Shown: one piece after another, positions 1-11,749 of the stretch | How the letters are laid out: each line of letters begins with the position of its first letter | Position numbering within the stretch: the first letter of the stretch is position 1 | Assembly: GCA_011316305.1 (NCBI GenBank) | Contig: SAUG01000087.1 | Coordinates: 248,001 to 312,000 of the forward strand | From: Rusavskia elegans | Taxonomy: Eukaryota > Ascomycota > Lecanoromycetes > Teloschistales > Teloschistaceae | Direction of reading: 5' to 3' | Length of the DNA stretch: 64,000 bases | Notes under the pieces: model-generated | Databases searched by the model: none | The model's input: the letters and a program-made list of their open reading frames with translations, nothing else | What the model was told of the DNA's origin: nothing | Program-made: the position numbers and the translations under genes

Positions 1-1570
1 ATATAAATTTTTATATTTGATTTTCTTTTTACTTCCAATTAAATATTAATATAAAGCGAATAATAATATATAATCAAAATATAATCTTTTCTAAAATATA
101 TATAAATTCGAAATTCTATTATAAAATTTTATTTAATAATTTATTTATAATTTAATTTTCTACTTTTTCTACTATAGAAAAAGATATTTCTAAAAAAAAC
201 GTTAGTTTCGGAAATATTTTAAATACTTCCGGAAATAACGATTTTTACGATAGTAATAATTAAAGTAAATCTAATAATAAATATAATCGACATTTTTTTT
301 ATTTTTATATAAACTATAGAAGTAACTATAATAGTTTAAAATTTTTCGTCGTTTCGGTCGTAGCGATTCTAATCTAGAGCTACTAGAATCTTTTAATAGA
401 AATTCTAGTTTACTATTGTATAGGTCTAAATTTTCTAATATTTCTAACGTTTTAATAGTCTATATAATTTAGGACGTCTATAATAGAATACTTTTTAACT
501 TATAGTATTTTAGTTGAGATGTTAAAGTAGCCGAAAAGAGTTGGTTTGGAAGCTGTTTTAAGCAACTTGAATACGGTAAAGACCTGGGCTCGGATCGGCG
601 GGACTTGAACGCCAAATATTTATCTAATATCTAAGGAAAGCAATGCCGAAAAACCTCTAGAAATCTCTGCTATAACTATCGCGTAGTATTTTTTTTTATT
701 CTTTAATCTATTTATCGTTCTTTCTTTCTTTCTTCTAAGTAAGCCTCTACGAGGCAGCTATTATTAACAAGGCCCGATATTCCCTTCTACTTTTATATCT
801 TTCTATACAGTTATTATAAAGGTAAAACTGGATTTTATCTATATCGTTTACCTATCTCGCTTTAATTTATCCTTTTATTACGAAGTTATAATTATCTACT
901 ATAGTTATTTCGGCCGGTAATTTTTTCTTTCTATTTATTATATCCGTTATCGACTATTTACTTTTATAATATAGAACCAGCTCGGCGTAAAATAGATAGG
1001 CTATTGCCGAGTTTCTACCGTTAGCAGCGTAAAGAGCTCGCTAACTCTGCCGCGAATACGACGAAGAGCCTGAATTCGGTATTAAAAAAATAGGAAAAGT
1101 AAAAATATCTTAGATTACGGTCTGTAACTATTACTAATATATGTAATTTATAATCTAGATACTACCGCGAGCTAGAATATTATCCTCGTCTATTTTTTAA
1201 AAAAGCTTAAATACCAGACTTTAAAATATTCTAAAAGTAGACGTTAGATCGTTATAAAAAAAATTAATACGATATTAAATCTTAATAATTATTAGAAGGT
1301 TCTAAAAATATATTTACTTAATAAAGCGAATCGAAACTTCGACTAGCGCGAGAAAAAGGATATTAGAAATATAAAATATCGATCTCTATATTTTAGAAAG
1401 CTTTACGTTAATATCTCGGCCGTATATAATATATTAATTTATTTATTAAACAGTACAGCCTCCGTACTTTCTTCAAAAGAAAACCGATAATTAATTTTAA
1501 TAATTTCTATTTCCTCCTCTATACGTATTGGATACTAGATAATACGACGTATATAGACGAGCGGTAGCGA
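1..1570. other. RIP-degraded AT-rich stretch, no gene seen
   Basis: Dense A/T sequence with stops in all frames and very few CA or TG dinucleotides. A less mutated patch lies at about 505-660 and contains, on the minus strand, a tRNA T-arm-like GTTCAAGTCC string, but no complete cloverleaf could be built. No transposon domain was recognised. Confidence 0.6.
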
Positions 1571-1576
1571 GTCTAG

Positions 1577-3990
1577 GTTACTATCGGTATACTAGCGGCC
1601 GTATTTTTTAGCTGTCGACTGTACTTTTTATTTAATACCCGAATTAAATTCGACGATTCTAATAATTCGGACGAGCTTTTAGATTTTAAAGCCTTTACTA
1701 GTACTAGAAATAGAAGAAAAAATTCGTTCGAAGATAAAGTTAACGGCAGATATTATATAAAGACTAAACGTAATCGCGATATTATAATAGCTATAGATTT
1801 TGGTTGCGAAGCTGATAGCGATTCTAGTAGAATATATAGTATCGATAGTAACAATAATAGTAATAGTAACAATGGCAATGGCAATAGTAATAGCAATAAC
1901 AATAATAAAAATAGCGACAACGATAGCGAGTCCAATTCAGTCTATATTGATAATAGAAATAGTAATACCGAAAACGATTATAATATAAGATTTAAAGAGA
2001 TTCGGTCTTTTTTATATCGATTTTTTACTATTATTATTATTGCTAACGAAATCTCTAGAAAATTAAATCTTATCTTTATAAAAGCTATACTTTTTTATAT
2101 TAAAGGAATAGATAATAACCTATAGATATAAATAATACTCGTACGCTATCTTCTTTCTATCTTTATTTTCCTTCTATTATTATACGGCGGATAGAAATTT
2201 TAAACTAATTTCTATCTATATAGAAAGACTATAATTATTAACGAAAAAAACGACGATTGTTATAACTTTGGACTGGATTCTATACCAAGCCCAGTGTTTA
2301 GTAACAGAACTTTTAATATATATTAAATGTTTAGAAGCTGTTTAGTAATTAGCGTTACTTAGTCGTACTAAATATTAATTACTATTAAATAGATATTTAG
2401 TTATTTAGTTATATTTAGTATATTTATTATACTAATTATATTAATTATAATAATTATAGAAAATTTTATTGTTTATATAAACTCTAAACTCGAAACTTTT
2501 ATAGCTCGTATTTAATTTATTAGTTATCGCTATATACTATTCTAGCTATTAACTAACTTATTTTTAAATTAATTTAAATATTTACCCGTTGTACCTCCGT
2601 TTATAGATATATCAATAAATCCAACCGATATTTAGAAATACCAGATCTTTCCGATAGCTCTATAACAACGATCCGTTATTTTCTCTTTTCGATTATTTAA
2701 TATCTCTTACGCTATACGATAATATCTTCGAAGTTAAATTAATTAAAACTATAGAGAATATATTTTAAATAAAGATACCCCCGAGTAAAAAAAACTTAAT
2801 ATTAAAATAAAAGCGCGATATTTTAAATCTTTTTATCTTTCGTAAAAAGCTATACAGCGTAGCTAAGATAGGTATATCGTCGAAGAAATCTCTACGTACG
2901 AGAACGTAGATTAGCTACCTGAAACGACTCGGGAAAAAGACGGGCTTCTAATATTTTTTTTATCTAATATAATCTTCGACGTAGTTCTTTAAATATTATT
3001 AATAATATATATATCCTTTTTAATTCCAATATTTATTTTTTCTACTATTTCCGATAAATATTCGTAACGCTGATATTATATAATTATAATAGATAAAGTT
3101 CCCGCCTCCGTTCGGGATTAGACCTTCGATTATTAATAGAGCGCCGTCGGTTATTACCTGGACCAAGAGATTCGATTCGATACTAAAGCCTGCTATCTAA
3201 AACGTTTATCTAACGAAACAATCTAAAAGATAGCCAGATTTACTAATTTAACAGCCGATATAAATATACCGATAGAGTTATTATCGGAATAGAAAATAAA
3301 ACCGGTTATCTATTTTAAATTAACTAAACTCGACTAACGAAATAAAACTTTTACTAAACGAATTTATAGAGCCGAATATAAAACTATTAAAAATATTTAA
3401 GGAACGAATTTATTTAAAAAAAAAAAAAAAAAGTAAAAGCCCGTTTAAATACTACGAAAAATAGACTACGAATAGATATAATTATATAAACCCGAAAATA
3501 ATATTTTCGAAAAGCTAATAATATAATAATTAATATTTAGTCTTCTATTAAAAAGGTCTTTTATATATCCGTTCGAGATATACTATAGGTAAAGCCGTTT
3601 ATCTATAATATTCCCGAACGAAATAAAATAGTCCGATTAGTTTATAGTTTCGGAAAGGATTTAATAGATCGATAATAATTCCGATAAAAAATCGAGGCTA
3701 TCGAGATCCGAACGGCGTTATATTATCGGCGGAAAGCCTAACGCCGCAATCGACCTAAAGCTACTATTAAATAAAAGAAATCTAATAGAACGGTAAATAA
3801 CTTCTATAAAAATATAAAAGATAAATTTTCTATAATCTATCGGTCTACCTAATACTCGTTTTATCTAGAGGACGAAAGCCTATTATATTATTATCGGGTC
3901 TACGAATACGCTAAATTCTACGAAATAATAAATAAAATTAAAAAATATTTAAAAAGGTTCGTTTTAAAATATAAAGTTTTATATCTATAT
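1577..3990 (+). pseudogene. DUF3435 (tyrosine-recombinase family) relic
   Basis: Two decayed blocks of what looks like one gene. Block 1 (1577-2125) is open in one frame: an acidic, Ser/Asn-rich segment (about 1845-1945) followed by FIKAILFYIKGIDNN, which resembles the KGxDNxPQ stretch of fungal DUF3435/FluG-domain proteins. Block 2 (about 2880-3990) carries YLKRLGKKTGF, ASVRD, then YLDQEIRFDTKACYLKR, KIARFTNLTADINIPIEL and a TKRIYRAEYKTIKN stretch. It ends with the C-terminal DUF3435 signature (decayed version of CLGDExLPYxxRVxEYAKPxxMxN) in a shifted frame. Stops are mostly TAG/TAA in place of Gln. DUF3435 proteins belong to the tyrosine-recombinase superfamily that includes the captains of Starship transposons. 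Nothing here shows that this one was a captain. An LTR-like segment (2290-2590) appears to sit between the blocks. Family call by eye. Confidence 0.55.
2290..2590 (+). repeat. LTR-like segment related to the 58.28-kb leader
   Basis: Shares an ordered series of matches with 58280-58565: a TATATAAA..TAAACTCGA..CTTTTATAGCTC block, then an ACTATTAACT block, then a TTACCCGTT..TTTATAGATAT end. The copy at 58 kb is followed by a gypsy gag; this copy is followed by DUF3435 sequence. It is probably a solo LTR or LTR fragment. The ends are not sharply defined. Confidence 0.4.
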
Positions 3991-3999
3991 TTAATATAT

Positions 4000-4671
4000 A
4001 AAGCGGCGGGAATAGTTCTATTTAATATTATAATCTTTTAAAATTATACGGCAATAGTATATAATATCTTATTATATATATAGATTCTAGAAATATTAGT
4101 ATTAATTTTAATACGTCGATTTTATATATATTTCTATATAGCGTTTTCGCAAGAAATATTCAAGCTTTAATCTCTATTATCGAACTGAAGATTAATTTCT
4201 ACTTTCTTTCCTTTATTGGCGGTACGTTATTTCAGATTTATTATCTTGTTCGATTCAACTTTCTAGCAATTACGTATATTGATTCGGAAAAAATAAAGAA
4301 AAACTACCTAAATCTATTTGGATTTTATATTAACTTAAAAATAACTACTATGACTGTTATTAAAAAAAATAGACGTTTACTCTATCTCGAGATTAAAGCG
4401 TTTAGGGCTGTTATAATAAAGCCGAAACTAAAGCGAATATAATCGTTATCGTATATCTTGCTTGAATTTAACGACTTCTAGTTTATAGAAGTTCCGTGCC
4501 TTGGAATATTCTACTTCTATTACGTGATAGATTCTATATAGCTTTTCTAATAATTTTGACCACTTCCTGCGGTTAAATAGATTGCCCGGGAATCAAAGTC
4601 CCTGCGATCGCCTGCGAAAACCGGCTTCTCCTCTATTACTAACTGCTAAGGCCTTTCTCTCGTATATAACG
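4000..4671. other. Decayed sequence with a GC-normal patch, no gene
   Basis: RIP-like AT-rich DNA up to about 4440. After that comes a less mutated 230-bp patch (4440-4670) with balanced composition. No ORF of useful length or family motif was found. Confidence 0.4.
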
Positions 4672-4673
4672 TA

Positions 4674-5525
4674 CCTTAGTGGCAACCGTCTGTTCTACGA
4701 CAATATATCGACAACTTGTCGATTTAAAATTGGAAAAAACAAGATATTAATTGAAAATTAAAAATATATTAACTTTTTATTTAATATAATAGATATTTAA
4801 CAATAAATCAACTAATAGTTTCAATTAATCTATAGTTTTCGTATAATATCCAGTTTAAAATAATATAAAATTGAAATAAATTCGCTATTAATTATAAATT
4901 AATAAATAGTTTGATGAAACTAACAGTTAATTAAAAGTTAATAGAAAGTTTTATTTATTACTATCTAAAAAATTAAATATATATAATTAAATTTCTATAT
5001 ATTTTATTATTTTAGTAGTAGTATTGGTATAGATTAAATAGATAGTTCAATTCCATATCACGTGATCTTCTTGAATCTCGCCTAAATAGAATCTTGATTA
5101 CTAAGTAATTCAAAGTTCGAATCCCGCGAAAATCTCTTTTTTTAAAATTTTCATCCGATTTTTACGGCCGCTATAGAGCAGCTAGAGTTCTAGAATCGAC
5201 GGATTAGGCTAGAGAGTTACGTGATCTATAGGTTCGCTTATTTTACTTACTAATATTTATTAAAGTTAAAAGAGTAACTCGTAGTTGATTGAATATTGAA
5301 CGAATATTAACGAGAGATTAATCGACAATTCGTCGAAAACAGCTAGTTAAAACGAACTAGACTTAATTTAGAGTTCTATATAACTAGAAATCGACTATTC
5401 AGTTCTTTTCAATTCTTTATTTTCGGAATATCTGCAACTAGTTCTCGAGGACTAGCTGTTTTCGGCGAATTTAACGTAGATTTAATCTAGACAGATTGTC
5501 ATAGAACATACGGTTGCCTCTAAGG
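4674..5525. mobile_element. MITE-like element, 852 bp, TA target duplication
   Basis: Terminal inverted repeats of about 31 bp. The left end reads CCTTAGTGGCAACCGTCTG and the reverse complement of the right end reads CCTTAGAGGCAACCGTATG. Both continue into GTTCTAYGACAAT, giving only three mismatches overall. TA dinucleotides flank both ends (4672-4673 and 5526-5527). The interior is AT-rich with no transposase motif, so this is a non-autonomous element. TA duplication and inverted repeats fit the Tc1/mariner-pogo group (inference). Inside lie a CACGTGATC palindrome near 5058 and a B-box-like AGTTCGAATCC followed by a T7 run at 5107-5137. Confidence 0.7.
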
Positions 5526-5797
5526 TAGCTTGGTATCGGGCTGTTAAAAGCTCGCCCGGTAGCTGCGTTATACTACTTTTCGAAAATTATACGAGATAGT
5601 TAGCTGCTATAACCAATCGTAAAAGCAGATAGCCGTATTTTCTTTCGATAATAGTCGAATAGTATATCTTTGATCGCTATATAGTTTTAAATCTTTTAAG
5701 TCCTGCGGTTAAGACTGTATTTATAACGGAAGAACAGCGATATCTATAATAGCTTGATCGCTCCCAAATCTTTAAAATGCTATTTCTGAAAATTTAG

Positions 5798-6547
5798 GAT
5801 CACTGTTTAGGAAACCAACCAGATAAAAACGATATTATAATATCAAAAACGCTACGTCAACGTCTCGATATTTTTGAATTCCGGGAGGCTTCTTTAATTA
5901 TATATCTAAATTATAAAAACTGAATACTAACGCCGTATATTTTATTTACTATCTCAGCAGCGGCAATTTAAAAACTGGCTGATATAAAAGTCCGGCGGAA
6001 CAGTAGAAACGTATAGATACTAATTATTGTTAATTTTAATTCCTATATAAAAGACGGTTTACCTATCTTCGATATATCTGCCGAAATAGACTATTATATT
6101 ATATTTAATCCGTACGAGAAATCGAATAAATACTATAACGATTACTACGTTTATCTATAACAGATTATAGAAAGAGCGATAGTTAGCTAGTAGTAATAAA
6201 GTAATCTTGTTACGTACGGAAACTGGTATAAAGAGATAGTTATACTCGCTTTTAAATAATTTAGGAGAAAAGCAATATTTATATCTACGGAAGACGAATC
6301 GTTTAGTTTATTAGCCGTAATAAATAATCTTTCTCGTAGGTTACTAATCCGAAGTCACGTTGCGAAGCTAATAGAATCAGTTATAAGTAGTTCCTCCGAC
6401 GGAACTAAACTCTTTTCTAAAAGATCGGACGCGTTAAACGAAGGACTCGCCTGTTACTTTAAAGATAAACCCGACTAAAATACTAATAATAAAGTTAAAA
6501 TAACTAATAGAACTGATAATATAATTAAAATTATCGAAGAAGATTAG
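5798..6547 (+). pseudogene. Unrecognised decayed ORF
   Basis: One frame can be followed for about 250 codons with a handful of TAG/TAA/TGA stops, far fewer than the other frames. The last 100 codons are nearly clean (LLAVINNLSRRLLIRSH, then SDALNEGLACYFKDKP). The composition is that of a soluble, charged protein. I do not recognise the family. The start is not defined because the frame simply opens after a TAG at 5795. Neighbours are a MITE and plain AT-rich DNA, so it may be a host gene stranded in a RIPped block or the ORF of an unrecognised repeat. Confidence 0.4.
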
Positions 6548-8510
6548 TAAAATATAGAATAAATTTTTCGATTTTTTAGGTATTTTTTACTACTTGTTTT
6601 TTTATATTTTAAAGTTGATAACCTCTATACTTTTCTTATTACTAAAAACGTATCGAATTTATCTTCGAAGCTATTTTAAAGAGGAATATATAGAAATAAT
6701 ACGTATAGTCCAAGGCCGGCTATATTAATTCGAATCGGAAGTTATAGTAGCTTGCCTAGCCGAATTAATCTTTATCTATTACTACGTGCTATAGAAAGAG
6801 AAATGTAGAAAACGTAGAAATCAATATTATATTTCTATTTAAAAGGGTTACAATAAAGGGTGTTTATATTTATAGGATGCCTGCGGAACTCGAAGGATAA
6901 TAGATAATTTAATCAAATGATCGGGCAATAAATATATTACTAGAATAAAATCGTTTACGTATTTAATATCTATATAATATATTTCTAACAATCTTTATAT
7001 TACGATTTTTTTTCCGAAGATTCGAAATATATTAAATTAGACGTTTTTTTTAAAAAAAAATTTCTTCCGACTTTTACGAAAATATATAATCTTGTCCGAA
7101 ATTTTTAAATAATAGATTAATAGATAAAGAATAGGATGTTTTCTAAATTCGAGTAAATTTATATTTAGTATATCGGCTTTCTATATATAATTTCTATTAT
7201 TAAAGAAAACTATCGTTCGTAATCGATCGATCGATAAATATAATACCTTCTATTTTTACGAATAATCAGCGCAAGGTCTACGTAATATAATCGCGCTAGT
7301 TAATCTATTTTTTTAACTAGATTGAATTTTCTTTTAGTAAATTATTAGGTTTTTACTTTTTCTATATAAAGTATATTATATTGTTCTTTTAATATATACG
7401 TAATAAAGTTCAAACGATAGAATAAAAATATTAAATAAATATAATACGTGCTTGTAATAGATATTAAATATCTAGTTTTTATCGAATCTTTATCTATTAT
7501 AGAACTCTTCTATTTTTAGAACTTTTTTCTAATTTTGGACCTCCTACCAACTGTAGCTCTCTTTTCCCCCCTCTTTTACTCTCTATATAACGGCGGTTAT
7601 CAATAACAAATAAAGAAAACTAAAGAATACTTAAATTAGATTATATATAAAAATTGAATTAATAATTTCTATATTTACGTCTGGAAGCTTCTAGAATGTA
7701 AATTCCAGATTTTATAATAAAAGTTGATTGATTTAATTAATTAAAAATAATATAAAGTTAATATCTATTTTTAAAATTATGATTATAGACAGTTATAATA
7801 GTCAATTTTTAAAGTCAAATAGATTTTTATAATCTTTCAGAAGAAATTTTAGTTTACGTCAACGGATATTTAAATAATGGATTTATTTACTATATATATT
7901 ATAATATCCTTTTAATAGATTATTTAACGTCTTTCCGTAGATAGCGGAAAATCTTCCGTGCCGGAAAATCTAATAAATACTTTGATTTAAAATGGTTATA
8001 ATTCTGCGTATATATTGAACTTTACTATATTTAGATAATTATCGTATACTATTATTATATTAAAATATTTTAAACCTTTCCGACTCGTATATTACGTTCG
8101 TTTTATCGTTTCCTCGCCGAATACGTTTAAGGCATTTTCTTACGGCGCTAGTTACTTTAAATCTAGCGTTTCAATCTGAATTTAATCTGAAAATATATTA
8201 ACGCGTAAAGGCTTGTATTTTTTAATCTTCTATTAATTCTGCGGTAATATCTAATATTGGTTATTTTCGATAACTGTTTATCCGAATATTCTATTTATTT
8301 AAACGCTCGCGTATTTTTAGAAATATAAAATTTTAAAGGTAATACAATTATAAATTTCTTAGATATTTTTTGATATTAATTATTCTAGACGTTTGGTTTT
8401 ATAATATCTCTGCGCTATTATTTTAATTCAATTAGTAGAAATGTTTTTTCGTTTAATAATATATTTTAACGTTTCGTATAAAATTTCTGCGTATATATAC
8501 TATAGGCCAA
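6548..8510. other. AT-rich decayed DNA, nothing recognised
   Basis: No coding frame, inverted repeat or LTR pair could be recognised. A short less mutated pyrimidine-rich patch lies at about 7530-7610. Confidence 0.5.
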
Positions 8511-8584
8511 AACAGACCGTAGAATTAAAAAACCGTAGAATACGTAGAGATTAAACTAATTTAGATATCTTTATATTCTACGGG

Positions 8585-9135
8585 ATTTTATATTCTACGG
8601 TTATTTGTATTTTACGGTTACTTCTATTTTGTAGTTATTTCTATTCTATAATTACTTTTACTCTATAGTTACTTCTATTCTACGGTTACTTTTACTCTAT
8701 AGTTACCTCTATTCTACGGTTACCTCTACCTTACGGTTACTTCTACTCTACGGTTATTTCTATTTTACGGTTATTTCTATCCTACGGTTATTTCTATTCT
8801 ACGTATTATCTCTACTCTATAGTTATCTCTACTCTACGGTTACTTCCACTCTACGATTATTTCCACCCTACGTTTACTTTTACTCTACGGTTATTTCTAT
8901 TCTACGGTTACTCCTATCCTACGATTATTTCTATCCTACAGTCACTTCTATTTTATAGTTACTTCTATTCTACGGTTACTTCTATCCTACGGTTACTTCT
9001 ATTCTACGATTACTTCTATTCTACGGTTACTTCTACCTTACGGTTACTTCCACCCTACGGTTACTTCTATCTACGGTTACTATCTATTTTACGGTTACTT
9101 TTATCGTACGGATTATTTAATTCTACGGCAAATTC
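8585..9135. repeat. Minisatellite, about 31 units of 17 bp
   Basis: A run of degenerate units close to TTCTATTCTACGGTTAC repeated head to tail for about 540 bp. Most differences between units are C/T and G/A transitions (CTACGGTTAC, CTATAGTTAC, TTACGGTTAT), as expected if a uniform array was scattered by RIP. A few units are one or two bases longer or shorter near 8800 and 9070. The unit length is not a multiple of three, so a coding repeat is unlikely. Just upstream (8515-8545) two units occur in inverse orientation (ACCGTAGAAT). Confidence 0.85.
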
Positions 9136-9746
9136 TATCCTGCGGTTATTTTCGTATCCTAAACAATCTCGTCTGGAACTTCAGTACTCCTAGGCAAAAT
9201 CTACTTGGGCGGACGATAGTCGTTTTACCGTATTATAAATCCTACAAAACTGGAATAGTGCAATCGGCGACAGATACTATTACGATTCTATAGCGAAACG
9301 ATATCGTACGCGTTTTCAGCGATAATAGCGTATTATATTGGCTTTTGGAAGTAACTCTAGAATATTTAATATATTTAGTTATTTTTTATATTCCGTTTAG
9401 CTGGTACGAGGTCGACACTTTTCTATCTATATTATAAATTTACTCTTCGCCAATAGTTTATTCGTTCGTAATAAAAATTAACTATACTATTTTATAACTG
9501 TAGCCGACGCTTTAGCGATTTAGGTACTCTATAACAGTATCAAATATCAAAGGTATACTATTATTATCGTTAATATAATCGTTTCTTTATCTATATAAAC
9601 GCTATTAAATAGCATCGTTCAGCGTTTTATTCCTTTACTTACTTCGACTGCGACCGAATCTTTGTCCGTTCGAAAGCGTTATAACAGTATTAGAAGTCTA
9701 CGAAATACTGCTACTGCGGTAAATACGATCGGTTCTGAAAGCCTGT
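9136..9746. other. Lightly RIPped flank upstream of a zinc-finger relic
   Basis: Composition is more balanced than the surrounding blocks. No ORF or family motif was identified. It may hold the 5' end or promoter of the zinc-finger gene that follows, whose true start is uncertain. Confidence 0.3.
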
Positions 9747-10898
9747 ATGGCGGGATTATCATAAAAGAGTTATCTGAATTTCTCTGAAATGGTCGCTGAA
9801 ATCACGTAATTTACCTATTTAGATATAATACCTACTCCATTGGGTTTAGCGTGTCTTGGCAACGGCTATATTCCATGTAATTTAGCAATTCCATAGAGTT
9901 TACTTCTCGTATATCTCAATCAATACGATCATACATCCATATCCAATCGTCCTATAGGTTTTTTATTAATTCGGAAACATTTGGCCAGCATTTAACGATC
10001 ACCTATTTATACAACGCAGTTCCACTATTATAATTGTAACCGGGACTTCGTCGACGAACAGGCTTTCTATCAGTATTTAATAGACAAAATTTATAAACTC
10101 TGTACCAAACCTAAAGTTTTATCTTTTAGGATTTCTAATCGGGTATACGAACAATACGAACGAGAATTTAGAGACGAGAAAGAGCTAGAATAATATCGTT
10201 TGTCTGTCGTCCACAATCCTTTTAGCTATATCAAATATATTGGGAATAAACGATGCAAGAAGCAATTTACTTCTCCTTCGGCATAGTTTTACTATCTTGA
10301 AAGCGGAGTATATCCTTTTAAAATAATAAAGGAAAAACTATACTCGGCTGTTCAGTCGAATAATATCAATCGGCTTATTACTAAAAGTAGTATACAAGAA
10401 TATACAGCTTTAATAGAGCCAGATATATCCAGGTCGACGTCGATAACAGAGAGTATTATCTTTACGCCTATAACTAATAACAATTTCGGCGGGTTTCCAT
10501 CTCTATTCTATACCTGGAAACCTCAGTCGGAAATATTTACGCCTAATTTTAAAAGTTTTCTTTTTTTATTAGATAATTAATTTCTTGCAATATACCTGAT
10601 ATATCCGCTTTACCTATTTAGTCGAAAGCTTTTCAAAAGTTTTAAAGCTATAAAAAATCGTTTGTCGTTACCAGCTTATTTTTCCAAAATATTCCATTAT
10701 TTTCTCTACTTTATAGGATTAGAAAATAATAAGAAAATCTTTCAATTAATAAAGTATTTCTTAATATTAAGCGGTTTAATATAATATCTCGAAAGTGACG
10801 TATACCAAAAGAAGAATATAACTTTTCGAAAGACGATACAATATATCGAATACAACTTTAAAAAGATAGAATTACGAAAATTACGTTTATTAAATTAG
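9747..10898 (+). pseudogene. C2H2 zinc-finger protein gene, RIP-inactivated
   Basis: One frame runs from ATG 9747 to TAG 10896 with several internal TAG/TAA stops. Decayed C2H2 fingers are readable: FHYYNCNRDFVDEQAFYQYL at about 10020, then VYEQYEREFRDEKELE followed by YRLSVVH, then NKRCKKQFTSPSA followed by FYYLESGVYP. Near the 3' end come FKSFKAIKN and LSGLI followed by YLESDVYQKK. The layout of spaced fingers, each followed by an H(H)LESGxC-type stretch, matches a common ascomycete C2H2 family. Many expected Cys and His ligands read Tyr, which G-to-A (TGY to TAY) and C-to-T (CAY to TAY) changes produce. The protein, if made, could not fold its fingers. The N-terminal 90 codons are the weakest part and may include an intron. 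Confidence 0.65.
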
Positions 10899-11154
10899 TA
10901 CGCCAGGCTCGATATTATATTTATAAATAAATTGTAACGTATCGATTTTGGAAAGATGGCGGAATAAAATATGGAACGGAAATAGTTCTATAGGATTTTA
11001 CGTCAATTTTATAGATACTATTACAGTAGGTGCCAAATCATATAACGGTAATTTCGTACGTATAATTCAAGCAATTGTCGTTACGTAAAATCAGCTATAA
11101 TAGTATCCCGTCTGTATAACGTCTCTATTAGACTAGAGGCGAGCAGTTTCGCAA

Positions 11155-11245
11155 CGTACTATAGGTAATAAAGGCGAAAACGCAACAATTTATATAAAGG
11201 AAACCAAACTTGATAAAAAAGATAGATTAGCAGGCTCGAAGTAAT
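11155..11245 (+). repeat. Direct repeat, copy 1
   Basis: About 85 bp (AAAACGCAACAATTTATA, then AAGGAAACCAAACTTGAT) repeated with transition differences at 11625-11712. No gene recognised between the copies. Confidence 0.55.
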
Positions 11246-11624
11246 ATCTAATTTAATATAAGCGGAAGGGAAATTTCCCTTTCACAAAGTTAGAAACTTT
11301 TCGGGCGGGCGTCGTCAAGTATTTCAGAGCTTTAAATATTGGTAAAGCCGCTTTCTAGATAGTATAAAGCATCGAATAAAAGTATTATAGCTATTACTAG
11401 AATATCGGCCCGTTGAATCTATAGATGACCTTTGGACTAGATTACGCTGACCCGAGATATTCCGGAAGAGAAGCTAAACTTGGCTGCAAAGACGTTAAAA
11501 ACGGAAGTTGTTCTATTTATTTATATAAGTCTAGAACGAGTCGTTTAGATTCGAAAAAGTAAATAATAATATAGTTACTTTTTTTTCTTCTACAGTCGAG
11601 ATAATCTCAGAATATACCGTACGC

Positions 11625-11712
11625 AGCGAAAGTTAAAACGCAGCAATTTACTCGAAGGAAACCAATTTTAATCAAAAAAGCAGATTAGCTGATACGATTA
11701 TATTACGCCGAC
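11625..11712 (+). repeat. Direct repeat, copy 2
   Basis: Second copy of the segment at 11155 (AAAACGCAGCAATTTACT, then AAGGAAACCAATTTTAAT). The 470-bp spacing could reflect an LTR-like pair or a local duplication. Confidence 0.55.
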
Positions 11713-11749
11713 GTTGCACTTATTATCCGAAGGAATAGAAAATATTATA

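Noticed and set aside
590..625. tRNA-like GTTCAAGTCC on the minus strand
   Set aside because: T-arm-like string only; no matching acceptor, D or anticodon arm nearby.
1753..1935. Poly-leucine ORF on the minus strand
   Set aside because: Antisense shadow of the Asn/Ser codon tract in the DUF3435 relic.
3416..3432. Poly(A) tail of a retrogene
   Set aside because: The A-run lies inside the DUF3435 relic, which continues after it; likely Lys-codon slippage plus RIP.
5095..5140. B box plus T7 suggesting a tRNA gene
   Set aside because: No A box or cloverleaf; the flanking stem CTTGA..TTCAAAG does not fit a tRNA fold.
8585..9135. CRISPR-like array
   Set aside because: Contiguous 17-bp units with no spacers, in a eukaryotic RIPped context.
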